This document shows positions 14,288-22,053 of a stretch of 64,000 bases of DNA, in pieces (within the stretch, counting starts at the first letter, position 1; every line of letters begins with the position of its first letter). The notes below the pieces were generated by a model. The model made no database searches. It had not been told where the DNA came from and saw only the letters and a list, made by a program, of their open reading frames with translations. Made by a program: the position numbers and the translations under genes. The DNA is from an uncultured Sulfolobales archaeon (GTDB taxonomy: Archaea > Thermoproteota > Thermoprotei_A > Sulfolobales > NBVN01): contig CALJEN010000003.1 in the NCBI GenBank assembly GCA_938073905.1, forward strand, positions 29,930-93,929, read 5' to 3'.

Positions 14288-15373
14288 ATGAGGGCGTACG
14301 TAGTAGGAGGGGCCGCGCTCAAGATCGATAGGCACTTCGAGCTGGGCTACAGAGACCTAGCCTACAGGGTCGTGAAGGACTGCCCCGAGTGTTCGGAGGT
14401 AGACTACGTGATCGTGTCGTCGGCCCTCCCGGAGCTCTCGGCACACCAGGTCGACCTCGGCACCCACGTAGTCCAGTGGATAGGGAGGAGGGTGCCGGTG
14501 CTCAGGGTGGAGTCCGGAGAGTCATCTGGGCTCGCGGCCGTCGACGTGGCGGCCTCGCTGGTGGCCTCGGGCAGGGCCGGGCGGGTGCTGGTTCTGGGCG
14601 TCGAGAAGGTCACCGAGTACCCGACGTACACGACCAACTACTTCTACTCTCTGACCCTGGACTTCGAGTTCGAGGTCCTGAGGGGCGTCAGTCCACCCGC
14701 CTACGCGGCACTGGCGATGAAGGAGCTGATGAGCTCCGGGGTTAAGCGCGAGTGCTTCAGCGGGTGGGCGGTCAGGATGCACGAGAACGCGATGCGGACG
14801 CCGCACGCCATGCTCAAGTTCAAGATCTCCCCCGAGTCCTTCAGGGACGCTCAGGCCCTCGCGGAGCCGCTCACGCTCTACGACAGCTTCGCCTTCGGTG
14901 ACGGGGCTGCGGCAGTAGTGGTATCGTCGGAGCCCAGCAGGAGCGACTCCTCTCCGGAGATCGTCTACAGCGGGTCTGAGGTGGGACTGCCCGCGTACCT
15001 GAGGGACAGGGTCTCCGACCTAGCGGCGTCGGTCGGGCTGCTCAGGAGGGTCTCGGAGAAGCTGGGGCTGGACCTCAGGAAAGCAGCAGTGGAGCTCCAC
15101 GACAGCTACACGGTCTACCCGGTGGCCATACTGAAGAGCCTCGGGTACCTCGACGAGAGGTGCGACCTCGGAGAGTTCGAGCACCTGAACCTCAGCGGCG
15201 GGCTGAAAGCGAGGGGGCATCCGGTGGGTGCCACAGGGGTCTACCAGGTCTACGAGCTCTTCAAGCTGATGACCGATGGACTGGGCGACAGGACAGCGTC
15301 CGCGGAGTACGGCCTGGCGCACTCGATGAGCGGGCCGGACAACTTGTCTCGAGTAGTAGTGCTGAAGAGGTGA
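14288..15373 (+). CDS. thiolase-like protein of the HMG-CoA synthase operon, nucleophile missing
   Basis: 361 residues from ATG 14288 (an upstream GTG at 14279 overlaps the previous stop). It is built like archaeal acetoacetyl-CoA thiolase: N-terminal thiolase fold, the HDSYTVYP motif and GLKARGHPVGATGVYQ near the C-terminus. However, where thiolases have the nucleophilic cysteine (E-x-A-C-A-S-G) this protein reads VESGESSGLAA, with Glu78 at the cysteine position. The usual C-terminal THNxGG is AHSMSG. Claisen condensation by the normal mechanism would not work; it may be a structural partner for the synthase and DUF35 proteins, or use other chemistry. Confidence 0.82.
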   Translation: MRAYVVGGAALKIDRHFELGYRDLAYRVVKDCPECSEVDYVIVSSALPELSAHQVDLGTHVVQWIGRRVPVLRVESGESSGLAAVDVAASLVASGRAGRVLVLGVEKVTEYPTYTTNYFYSLTLDFEFEVLRGVSPPAYAALAMKELMSSGVKRECFSGWAVRMHENAMRTPHAMLKFKISPESFRDAQALAEPLTLYDSFAFGDGAAAVVVSSEPSRSDSSPEIVYSGSEVGLPAYLRDRVSDLAASVGLLRRVSEKLGLDLRKAAVELHDSYTVYPVAILKSLGYLDERCDLGEFEHLNLSGGLKARGHPVGATGVYQVYELFKLMTDGLGDRTASAEYGLAHSMSGPDNLSRVVVLKR

Positions 15374-15379
15374 GACCCC

Positions 15380-15775
15380 TTGAGGCTCTCCCCTCAGCAG
15401 TTCTGGAGGGTAAGGGAGAACGAGTACAGGATCTTCGTAACGGTCTGCGGCTCCTGTGGTAGGAGCGCGGTCTTCAAGAGGTCCGCGTGCCCCTACTGCG
15501 GGTCTAGCGATGTGCGGTACGTCGAGTCCTCGGGAACTGGAGTGCTCGAGAGCTTCACGAAGGTCTACTACAGGAGGGACTCCAGCGAGGACGACCTGCC
15601 CAAGTTCGTCGGAGTGGTCAGGCTCAGTGAGGGGGTGAGAGTGGTGGGCGAGATCGTGGGGGTCAGGGGCGACGAACTGAGGGAAGGCATGGAGGTCGAG
15701 GCCGTGCTGAGGAGGTACGCGTCCGACGATCCGTACGGGGTTATATACTACGGCATAAAGTTCAAGCCGGTTTAA
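15380..15775 (+). CDS. DUF35 zinc-ribbon/OB-fold protein of the thiolase-HMGS complex
   Basis: 131 residues. An N-terminal helix and zinc ribbon (C23, C26, C37, C40: CGSC and CPYC) are followed by an OB-fold (about 45-131). In archaea this protein bridges thiolase and HMG-CoA synthase and holds the pantetheine arm of CoA. TTG start, 6 bases after the thiolase-like stop. Its presence strengthens the view that the preceding gene belongs to the complex despite its lost cysteine. Confidence 0.9.
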   Translation: MRLSPQQFWRVRENEYRIFVTVCGSCGRSAVFKRSACPYCGSSDVRYVESSGTGVLESFTKVYYRRDSSEDDLPKFVGVVRLSEGVRVVGEIVGVRGDELREGMEVEAVLRRYASDDPYGVIYYGIKFKPV

Positions 15776-15810
15776 ATAGAATAAACACCAACCGTCATTG
15801 TATAAGAGCG

Positions 15811-15822
15811 CTATATTTTTTA
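15811..15822 (+). promoter_or_regulatory. TATA box of the aminotransferase gene
   Basis: CTATATTTTTTA lies 27 to 38 bases before GTG 15849. This supports the short form of the gene over the in-frame start at 15798, which would lie upstream of the box. Confidence 0.55.
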
Positions 15823-15848
15823 CTTTGTTACCCTGTCGTGGTGTAAGC

Positions 15849-17066
15849 GTGGACTACACCAAGTTCATAGCCAGAGCGGCAGCCGCGTTCAGAGCCTCCG
15901 AGATCCGCGAGCTCCTGAAGCTCGCGGAGGCCCGCAAGGTCATAGCCTTCGCCGGCGGGATGCCCGATCCGCAGACCTTTCCGCGAGAGGCTCTCGCCAG
16001 GATGGCCTACGAGGTCATACTGAACTACGGGGACAAGGCGCTCCAGTACGCTCCTACGAAAGGAGTCACGGTGTTCAGGGAGACCCTGTTCAGGTTCCTG
16101 CGTAACAACGGCGTGAAGGTGACCGAGGGGGACGACCTGATAGTCACGAGCGGGTCCCAGCAGGGGCTCGATATAATATCCAGGACGCTGATCGACCCCG
16201 GAGACGTCATAGTAACGGAAAACCCTACGTACCTAGCGGCCCTCACGGCCTTCAGGCCCGCTAGGCCGAACATCGTCGGGATCCCGATAGACGGCTCAGG
16301 GATGAAGACAGATGTCCTGGAGGAGAAGCTCAGGGAGCTGAGGTCTTCCGGGAAGAGCGTTAAGTTCGTGTACACGATCCCGGTGGCACATAACCCGGCC
16401 GGGACGACGATGAGCCCCGAGAGGAAGAAGCACCTCCTCGAGCTGGCGTCCCAGTACGACTTCGCGATAATCGAGGACGACCCCTACTCGTTCTTCGTCT
16501 ACGACGAGGCCGACGTTACCAGGCTGAAGACTCTGGACCAGGAGGGGAGGGTGGTCTACCTGGGCACCCTCAGCAAGATACTGTCCCCGGGCCTGAGGGT
16601 CGGGTGGATGCTGGGCCCCAGGCAGCTGGTGGACGTCTTCGAGAGAGCCAAGCAGAGCATGGACCTCCACACATCCTCCCTCACGCAGTACATAGCCAAG
16701 GAGGCCATCGAGAGGGGGGTCGTCGAGGAGACCATGGAGAAGGCGAAGAGGATCTACAGGGTTAAGCGAGACGTCATGCTGGAGTCCCTCTCGGAGAACA
16801 TGGTCGAGAACTCTTGGTGGGTCAAGCCGGTCGGAGGACTGTTCCTGATGGTGTGGCTGCCTCCGGAGATAGACACGAGGGCCATGCTGCCGGAGGCCTT
16901 GGAGGAGGGCATAGCCTACGTGCCGGGATCGGCGTTCTTCGTCGACGAGAGCGGCAGGAACACGCTGAGGCTCAACTTCAGCTACCCGAGCGTGGACGAG
17001 ATAAGGACTGGAGTGGAGATCCTGGGCAAGCTCGTCAGGAGGAAGCTGGGGAGGGCTAGCTCCTAA
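15849..17066 (+). CDS. PLP-dependent aminotransferase, class I/II (LysN/aromatic type)
   Basis: 405 residues from GTG 15849. Fold type I aminotransferase close to archaeal 2-aminoadipate/aromatic aminotransferases: an N-terminal ISFAGGMPDP-like motif (VIAFAGGMPDPQTFP), SGSQQGLDIISR, YTIPVAHNPAGTTMS, the cofactor aspartate in IIEDDPYSFF and the PLP lysine in LGTLSKILSPGLRVGWM. The C-terminus has the substrate-binding arginine in NTLRLNFSYP. The natural amino donor is not determined by sequence. A single-gene unit; the next features are a tnpB-tail relic and a convergent gene. Confidence 0.9.
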   Translation: MDYTKFIARAAAAFRASEIRELLKLAEARKVIAFAGGMPDPQTFPREALARMAYEVILNYGDKALQYAPTKGVTVFRETLFRFLRNNGVKVTEGDDLIVTSGSQQGLDIISRTLIDPGDVIVTENPTYLAALTAFRPARPNIVGIPIDGSGMKTDVLEEKLRELRSSGKSVKFVYTIPVAHNPAGTTMSPERKKHLLELASQYDFAIIEDDPYSFFVYDEADVTRLKTLDQEGRVVYLGTLSKILSPGLRVGWMLGPRQLVDVFERAKQSMDLHTSSLTQYIAKEAIERGVVEETMEKAKRIYRVKRDVMLESLSENMVENSWWVKPVGGLFLMVWLPPEIDTRAMLPEALEEGIAYVPGSAFFVDESGRNTLRLNFSYPSVDEIRTGVEILGKLVRRKLGRASS

Positions 17067-17077
17067 CCCTGTTTTCC

Positions 17078-17205
17078 GTCGTTGCGCATGTTCCACCCCG
17101 GCCCCGGGGGCCTCGGAGACCTTCGGGGGTGACGGCAGATGCCCCGCGTCCCGGGTCCCCTCCGCACGCACATTCGGCTTACTCTCTTCGCCACACGCCG
17201 GCGGC
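17078..17205 (-). repeat. tnpB 3'-end relic, copy 4
   Basis: Begins at the shared terminus (CGTCGTTGC on +), then GTTCCACCCCGGCC, GGGGGCCTCGGAGACC, CTTCGGGGG and GATGCCCCGCGTC, in the order seen in copies 1 and 2; further matches are CGCACATTCGGC and CCACACGCCGG. More decayed than copies 1 and 2, with no open frame. It sits between the aminotransferase and the convergent MDR gene. Confidence 0.55.
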
Positions 17206-17272
17206 CCCTCCCGACCCCTCCGCTGCCACGCGGGAAGGAGCGCATAAGGTTGGCTATCTAGGATCGATGACC

Positions 17273-18175
17273 CTAGCGACCAGCCCGGTTCCCGGGCTCC
17301 GGGGACGCCACGTAGGCTAGGTGGCCGTAGTACCGCGCGGACTCCGCTACGGCCCTGAGGCTCTCCACCACCCTGAACACGCTTTCGATATCGCGCCCCG
17401 CTTTCCGAACGATGCTCAGGGCCTCGGCGATATTGGGCCTCAATCGGGCCCCCGAGAGGACTCTCCTCACACCGCTCCCGAGCGGTACGAGGTGGTCGGG
17501 CACCAGGGGGGATACGTAGAGAGACTCCCCGCATCTCCTCACCGCGACACTGTTCACGTAGGGGTCTAGGGACGCTATGTAGACCACATCGAAGTCTCCC
17601 CCGGAGCCCTCCCGCAGGTGCGCCCTGATGCCCAGCTTCGCGATCCTCTGGAGCCCGCGCTCGCTGGAGCACAGGGCCTCGACTCTGATAACGTCCTTGA
17701 CCAGAGCGGTCAGCGCGTGCGCCTCGTAGCCGCAGCCCGCGATCAGCATAGTCGACCCGGAGATGAGCGAGACGACCTGCGGAAGATGAGCGAACAGCGA
17801 TAGGTTGAGACCCGCGATGCCCGTGAGGGACTGGGGCACCGGCTCGAGGCACCTGGAGTCTAGGCTAGCCTGTTCGGCCATGACGCCGTTCCTGTAGAGC
17901 GCCAGCTCGACGAAGCACCTCGGCGACACTACCGCGTTCTCTCCGACGGCCAGGCCCGTTACCCCGTGGCCCAGCTCTACGACTCTGACCAGCCCCGCGG
18001 ATCCGACGACCTTTCCGTAGGCGTAGGGAAGGCGCCCCCTCGCGGCAGCGACGTCCGTGGGCGTGAGGGCTGCGGAGAGAACCTTGACCAGCACCTCACC
18101 CTCCCTAATGGGTGGCGGGGGCACTTCCGAGTACTTCAAGTCTCCGGTCAGGAGGACGGCACCTACGTTCTTCAA
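17273..18175 (-). CDS. medium-chain dehydrogenase/reductase-like protein, GroES-like fold
   Basis: About 300 residues from TTG 18175, chosen because it follows a GGAGGCAGGAG stretch and lies 25 bases from the TATA box at 18200; a longer open frame runs to 18256. The N-terminal half resembles the alcohol-dehydrogenase catalytic domain (SEVPPPPIREGEVLVKVLSA, then LTPTDVAAARGRLP, then GSAGLVRVVELG), but the zinc-binding Cys/His set is absent. The second half is a Rossmann-like domain with an atypical loop (LIAGCGYEAHAL). It may be a divergent zinc-free oxidoreductase; substrate unknown. Confidence 0.65.
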   Translation of the reverse strand: MKNVGAVLLTGDLKYSEVPPPPIREGEVLVKVLSAALTPTDVAAARGRLPYAYGKVVGSAGLVRVVELGHGVTGLAVGENAVVSPRCFVELALYRNGVMAEQASLDSRCLEPVPQSLTGIAGLNLSLFAHLPQVVSLISGSTMLIAGCGYEAHALTALVKDVIRVEALCSSERGLQRIAKLGIRAHLREGSGGDFDVVYIASLDPYVNSVAVRRCGESLYVSPLVPDHLVPLGSGVRRVLSGARLRPNIAEALSIVRKAGRDIESVFRVVESLRAVAESARYYGHLAYVASPEPGNRAGR

Positions 18176-18198
18176 GCTCCTGCCTCCACCTCTGCGTA

Positions 18199-18210
18199 GG
18201 TTAAATAATC
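18199..18210. promoter_or_regulatory. shared divergent TATA region
   Basis: GGTTAAATAATC reads as a TATA box on both strands (TTAAATAA and TTATTTAA). On the minus strand it is 25 bases from the MDR-type TTG start; on the plus strand it predicts transcription starting near 18230, just before the flavin reductase-like reading frame. Confidence 0.5.
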
Positions 18211-18239
18211 GGGGTAAAAATCCTAGGCTAGGTGAGACC

Positions 18240-18803
18240 CTGTTCGAGGAGTTCACCGGCAGGTTCTACTACCTGCTTCACCCGAGGCCAGTGCTGGTGG
18301 TCGGCACTCTGTGCCCCAACGGTCGGGCGAACTTCGCTCCAGTGAGCTGGAACACTCCGGTGAGCGAGGAGCCCCCGGCGGTCGCCATAGCCGTGGGCAC
18401 CGAGGCGTACACCCGGGAGTGCCTCGACTTCTGCGGCGAGGCGAGTCTCAACGTCCTGAGCCTGGACGACGCGCAGCTGGCCTACGACCTGGGCTCGACG
18501 TCCGGCAGGGAGGTGGACAAGGTCTCCACGTTCGGGCTCGAGCTGGTGGAGGGCGAGAGCGTCAGGCCTCCCGGGCTCTCGAGGTCTCTAGCGATACTCG
18601 AGTCCAGGGTGCTGGGTAGGCACCCGGTCGGCGAGACAGTCCTCTACGTACTCGAGGTGAGGAGAGCGAGGGTCCGAGGAGGGGTGGCCGACAGGTTCGG
18701 CTACCTGCTCTCCGAGGGGGTCAACGTGCTCCTCCACGGCAGCGGCCGCTACTTCTACGGAGCGGGTCCTAGGAGGGTGGCCGCGAGGAGGGCGACCCGT
18801 TGA
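18240..18803 (+). CDS. flavin reductase-like / FMN-binding split-barrel protein
   Basis: About 187 residues. The conserved N-terminus FEEFTGRFYYLLHPRPVLVV leads into the split barrel (NFAPVSWNTPVSEEPP), matching flavin reductase-like domains that bind FMN or FAD. The frame is open to 18057, but no ATG, GTG or TTG lies between the promoter at 18200 and the conserved N-terminus. CTG 18240 is the best-placed start; GTG 18232 fits a leaderless transcript but is out of frame, so a one-base deletion is an alternative. The first canonical in-frame start, GTG 18291, would cut off the conserved helix. It overlaps the next gene by 4 bases. Confidence 0.75.
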   Translation: MFEEFTGRFYYLLHPRPVLVVGTLCPNGRANFAPVSWNTPVSEEPPAVAIAVGTEAYTRECLDFCGEASLNVLSLDDAQLAYDLGSTSGREVDKVSTFGLELVEGESVRPPGLSRSLAILESRVLGRHPVGETVLYVLEVRRARVRGGVADRFGYLLSEGVNVLLHGSGRYFYGAGPRRVAARRATR

Positions 18804-19162
18804 GCAGAAGGCTCATGCTCTCGAGCGGCAAGGTCTTCGGGAACTACGCGCTGCTGGTGAGATACCTGGAGCTCTGCCCCGAGGAGAGGAGGATCGCGTC
18901 TCTCCCGAACTCCTCGGACGTGGAGCTCGTCAAGCGCCTGGCGAGCCGGGGGGCCGCGTCCCTGGAGGAGCTCCTCGGAGAGCTGGCCGAAAGGTTTAGG
19001 AGTAGAGTGGACCCCGAGTGCAGCGCCGGAGCGGCTAGAGATGTCCTGGGAACCGAGGTGGTCGAAGACCAGGCGGTGCGACTGGTCGCGGTGCAGCTGG
19101 CGGGCTGGACTCTCGAGATAGCAGAGGCCCTTGGGGTCGTTAAGCTCAAGAGCTTCGTCTGA
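18800..19162 (+). CDS. hypothetical protein coupled to the flavin reductase-like gene
   Basis: 120 residues that I do not recognise. It is mostly helical by composition, with a Leu/Glu-rich middle (AASLEELLGELAERFRSR) and one cysteine pair (C26 and C73 region, not a metal motif). The start TTG overlaps the stop of the preceding gene (TTGA), a sign of coupled translation, so it probably works with that flavoprotein. There is no signal peptide or membrane segment. Confidence 0.6.
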   Translation: MSRRLMLSSGKVFGNYALLVRYLELCPEERRIASLPNSSDVELVKRLASRGAASLEELLGELAERFRSRVDPECSAGAARDVLGTEVVEDQAVRLVAVQLAGWTLEIAEALGVVKLKSFV

Positions 19163-19332
19163 CGCGCCGGAGCAGGAGTGGACACCAGCGTCTTGCCTCC
19201 CGATGGCTCGGAGCGCCCCGGGACGCCGAGCGCGGATCTCCTCGACCCTTTACGCCGCAGTGACACAAACCCTTAGAGCTCTCACTTCAAGTTCTGGACT
19301 CCCGTCTTCCAGCGCGCTCGAACTCCGCTGGG

Positions 19333-20382
19333 TCAGGCAGTCCTTAGCACCGCCGAGCCCCTGACTCTGGCCGCCTTCAGGTCTCTGAGGGCCCTGTTCG
19401 CCTCCTCGAGCGGGTAGCTCTGGACCTCCGTCCTCACGCCGAGCCTCGCGGCTACCTCCAGCAGCTCCCTGACGTCCCTCCGCGTGACGTTCGCGACGCT
19501 CCTAACCGTCCTCTCGAGCCACAGGTGCCTCGCGTAGTCGAGGGCTATCTGGGTCTGCTTCCTGATGACGTTGACCACCAGGACCCCTCCCCTCTCGAGG
19601 AGCTCCAGGGCTCTGACAGTCACCTCCCCGACGGGCGTGAAGTCTATAGCTCTGTCCAGCCTCCCGGGAGGGTCCTCGCTGGGGTGACCCGCCCAGTCGG
19701 CCCCGAGGGCCTCGGCCAGCTCCCTGTGCTCGGGGCTCCTGCTGAAGACGTATATCTCGGAGGACGGGAAGAGCCTCCTCGCTACCTGGATGACTATGTG
19801 AGCGCTGGCGCCGAACCCAAAGAGCCCCAGCCTGAGGCCGTCCCTGAGGTCCGCGAGCTTGAGGGCCCTGTAGCCGACCGCTCCGGCGCAGAGCAGGGGC
19901 GCCGCGCTGGCGTAGTCCATGCTCGGTGGGATCCTGTGGACGAAGTCGGCGTGGGCTAGCGCGTACTCGGCGTAGCCCCCGTCGAGGTGGCACCCGGTGG
20001 CCCTGAAGTCGTCGCAGAGGTTCTCGAGCCCGGTGGAGCAGTAGCCGCACCTCCCGCAAGCCTCACCGATCCAGGCGACGCCGACCACCTCTCCCTCGAC
20101 CGGGTCTCCGACTCCGGGTCCCGCCTCGACCACCCTCCCGACTATTTGGTGACCGGGCACCAGAGGCGTCTTGCAGCGCACCCTGCCCTCCACTATGTCT
20201 ATGTCTGTGTAGCACACACCGCAGGCCAGGACCCTCATCAGCACCTTTCCGGGACCGACCGTCGGCGTCGGGTAGTCCACCTCTATCGCCAGCGGGTCCT
20301 CGCGCCAGGGCAGCTCGGGGTACCTCCGCGGCAGTCCCTCGACCCTTATCTCCGCGTTCTCTCGGAGTACGGCGGCCCTCAC
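19333..20382 (-). CDS. zinc-dependent alcohol dehydrogenase, MDR family
   Basis: 349 residues. Catalytic zinc ligands are visible: C57 in ACGVCYTD and H78 in PGHQIVG (the usual GHE is GHQ), with a further cysteine in LLCAGAVGY. The structural zinc lobe is complete (CGRCGYCSTGLENLC). The Rossmann loop is LGLFGFGASAH. It oxidises alcohols or reduces aldehydes with NAD(P)H; the class resembles archaeal broad-range enzymes. It stands alone and has a 130-base divergent intergenic region with the Moco gene. Confidence 0.9.
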   Translation of the reverse strand: MRAAVLRENAEIRVEGLPRRYPELPWREDPLAIEVDYPTPTVGPGKVLMRVLACGVCYTDIDIVEGRVRCKTPLVPGHQIVGRVVEAGPGVGDPVEGEVVGVAWIGEACGRCGYCSTGLENLCDDFRATGCHLDGGYAEYALAHADFVHRIPPSMDYASAAPLLCAGAVGYRALKLADLRDGLRLGLFGFGASAHIVIQVARRLFPSSEIYVFSRSPEHRELAEALGADWAGHPSEDPPGRLDRAIDFTPVGEVTVRALELLERGGVLVVNVIRKQTQIALDYARHLWLERTVRSVANVTRRDVRELLEVAARLGVRTEVQSYPLEEANRALRDLKAARVRGSAVLRTA

Positions 20383-20513
20383 ATCCCTCCCGTCTAGGTG
20401 TCGGTGCGAGGGACATAAGTTCGGGCCTCGCTCGACCGGCTCGTGGATCGCGGGGCGCCGGCTCGAGTCTGCGCGCTAATTACTACGGTGGGGTAGGTGC
20501 ACGGGGGTCTTCG

Positions 20514-21554
20514 ATGGACTGCTACCTAAAGACTCCCCCGCGGGCCCTCTCGGGCAAAGGCATCGGTAGAGTGCTCGAGTGCCTAGACGTGGGCAAGGAG
20601 CTCGCGAATCCCCTCGCGGACATCGGGGAGCTCCTGGTCAGGCTATTGGGAGGCTACCTGAGCCCGCCCGCAGTGAGGGTGGAGTTCTCGGAGAACGAGC
20701 CGATAGGGACGAACTACGTGCTGTACAAGTACCACGCGTTCGACGGGGATAGGTTCGTCGCCTCGTGCAGAGCGGTCGTGAGGAGAAGGGTGTTGGAGGA
20801 GGTCGTGTGCACCTTCGACTCGTCTCAGGTGACCAGGGTCTCGGGGCATCCGCTACAGGTACCGGGGGAGCCCAAGCTATCGCCCGCGAGTGCCAGGGTC
20901 GCTGAACCGCCTCCCGGACAGTTCTACATAGACCACTTCATAATCTACAGGATCCTCGGCACCCCCAGAGTGGACGCCGGCTCCTGGAGGCTGAGGGTCT
21001 CGGGCACCGTCGAGAACCCGCTGGAGCTCTCCCTGGACGACGTGGAGAGGCTGCCCAGAGTGTCCCTAGTGAGAGACTTCCACTGCGTCACAGGCTGGTC
21101 CGTCCCCTCGGTCTCGTGGGAGGGAGTCGAGCTGAGGCTGATAGCCGAGATGGCGAGACCCCGAGAGGGGGCTCGGTGGGTTCTGGTCTCCGGGCTCGAC
21201 GGGTACTCGGCTGTGGTCCCTCTCGAGGACTTCGTCTCCGAGGAGGCCCTCCTAGTCCTGAGGATGAACGGGAGGCCCCTGTCGGTGGAGCAGGGGTTCC
21301 CGGCTAGGATCTTCATACCGCACCTCTACGGGTGGAAGAGCGTCAAGTGGGTCTCCCGAATCGAGTTCACCGAGAGGTACGTGGACGGGTATTGGGAGGC
21401 CCTGGGCTACCACGAGAGGGGGAACGTGTCCCTGGAGGAGAGGTTCAAAGGGCCACGGGCTTTCTGCGGAGCCTCCGCGGGCGCCCGATCCTCCCCGGTG
21501 CCGAGCGGCGGTACCTGGCAAGGCTCAAGCGGAGCCTCTCGTACCTGCTCCTGA
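20514..21554 (+). CDS. sulfite oxidase-family Moco domain protein with extra N-terminal domain
   Basis: 346 residues. Residues 135-310 match the oxidoreductase molybdopterin-binding domain of sulfite oxidase/MsrP proteins: DHFIIYRI, SLDDVERLP, the molybdenum-ligand cysteine in RDFHCVTGWSV (C191), then GFPARIFIPHLYGWKSVKWV and DGYWEALGYHERG. Residues 1-125 form a separate segment (FSENEPIGTNYVLYKY, ARAVV-like strands) that I cannot assign. No Tat or Sec signal is seen, so it is probably cytoplasmic. The last 35 residues are low-complexity and overlap the convergent membrane-protein gene by 110 bases. It needs cofactor from the MoaC/MoeA pathway. Confidence 0.82.
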   Translation: MDCYLKTPPRALSGKGIGRVLECLDVGKELANPLADIGELLVRLLGGYLSPPAVRVEFSENEPIGTNYVLYKYHAFDGDRFVASCRAVVRRRVLEEVVCTFDSSQVTRVSGHPLQVPGEPKLSPASARVAEPPPGQFYIDHFIIYRILGTPRVDAGSWRLRVSGTVENPLELSLDDVERLPRVSLVRDFHCVTGWSVPSVSWEGVELRLIAEMARPREGARWVLVSGLDGYSAVVPLEDFVSEEALLVLRMNGRPLSVEQGFPARIFIPHLYGWKSVKWVSRIEFTERYVDGYWEALGYHERGNVSLEERFKGPRAFCGASAGARSSPVPSGGTWQGSSGASRTCS

Positions 21555-21996
21555 CCCACCACGCTCTCTCCTGGACCGCGTAGCTGACCAGGGCCACCGA
21601 TACCGCGAGCAGCACCGCTAGGACGCCGTCGACCAGGTAGCTCGTGAAGTAGGCGAAGGCTGAGCAGCCCAGGATTGAGTAGGGTACGTACTCGCGCCTC
21701 CTGGAGATGGGCCACATCGCGGAGGCCGCGACCAGGGAGAGTGCAGCCAGGTATCCTAGGTTTACCGGGAGTCCGGCGAGTCTGAGGGCGGTGTGCGAGA
21801 GAGTTACCGATGCCGAGATTATGGCGGCTGCTCTGTAAAAGAACAGCCCCACCGAGAAAGAGGCGGCGGAGAGCAGAGTGATCGCAGGCGTGCCGGGGTT
21901 TTCCACCCAGCCGGGCAGGATCGCGGTGGTCGCGAGCGCGACGACGAGCCCGAGGGAAGCGGCCGAGACGAGCCTCTTAGCACTGTAGCCGTACAC
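21445..21996 (-). CDS. small multi-spanning membrane protein, unknown function
   Basis: 183 residues from GTG 21996, with four or five hydrophobic helices (for example LGLVVALATTAILPGW, AITLLSAASFSVGLFFY) and a basic tail rich in Arg. No family recognised. The 19 codons before this GTG, directly after the HtpX stop and in the same frame, read as another hydrophobic helix (LTHLLALLSALAAVYGY) but offer no ATG, GTG or TTG. The true start could therefore be a CTG upstream. It follows htpX closely and may share its transcript. Its 3' end overlaps the convergent Moco gene. Confidence 0.55.
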   Translation of the reverse strand: MYGYSAKRLVSAASLGLVVALATTAILPGWVENPGTPAITLLSAASFSVGLFFYRAAAIISASVTLSHTALRLAGLPVNLGYLAALSLVAASAMWPISRRREYVPYSILGCSAFAYFTSYLVDGVLAVLLAVSVALVSYAVQERAWWVRSRYERLRLSLARYRRSAPGRIGRPRRLRRKPVAL

Positions 21997-22053
21997 CGCC
22001 GCTAGAGCGCTAAGCAGGGCCAGCAGGTGGGTCAGCGTCGTAGCGATCCGCCC

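Noticed and set aside
16296..17852. 518-residue minus-strand open frame
   Set aside because: Antisense to the aminotransferase and in another frame of the MDR gene; a by-product of high GC at codon position three.
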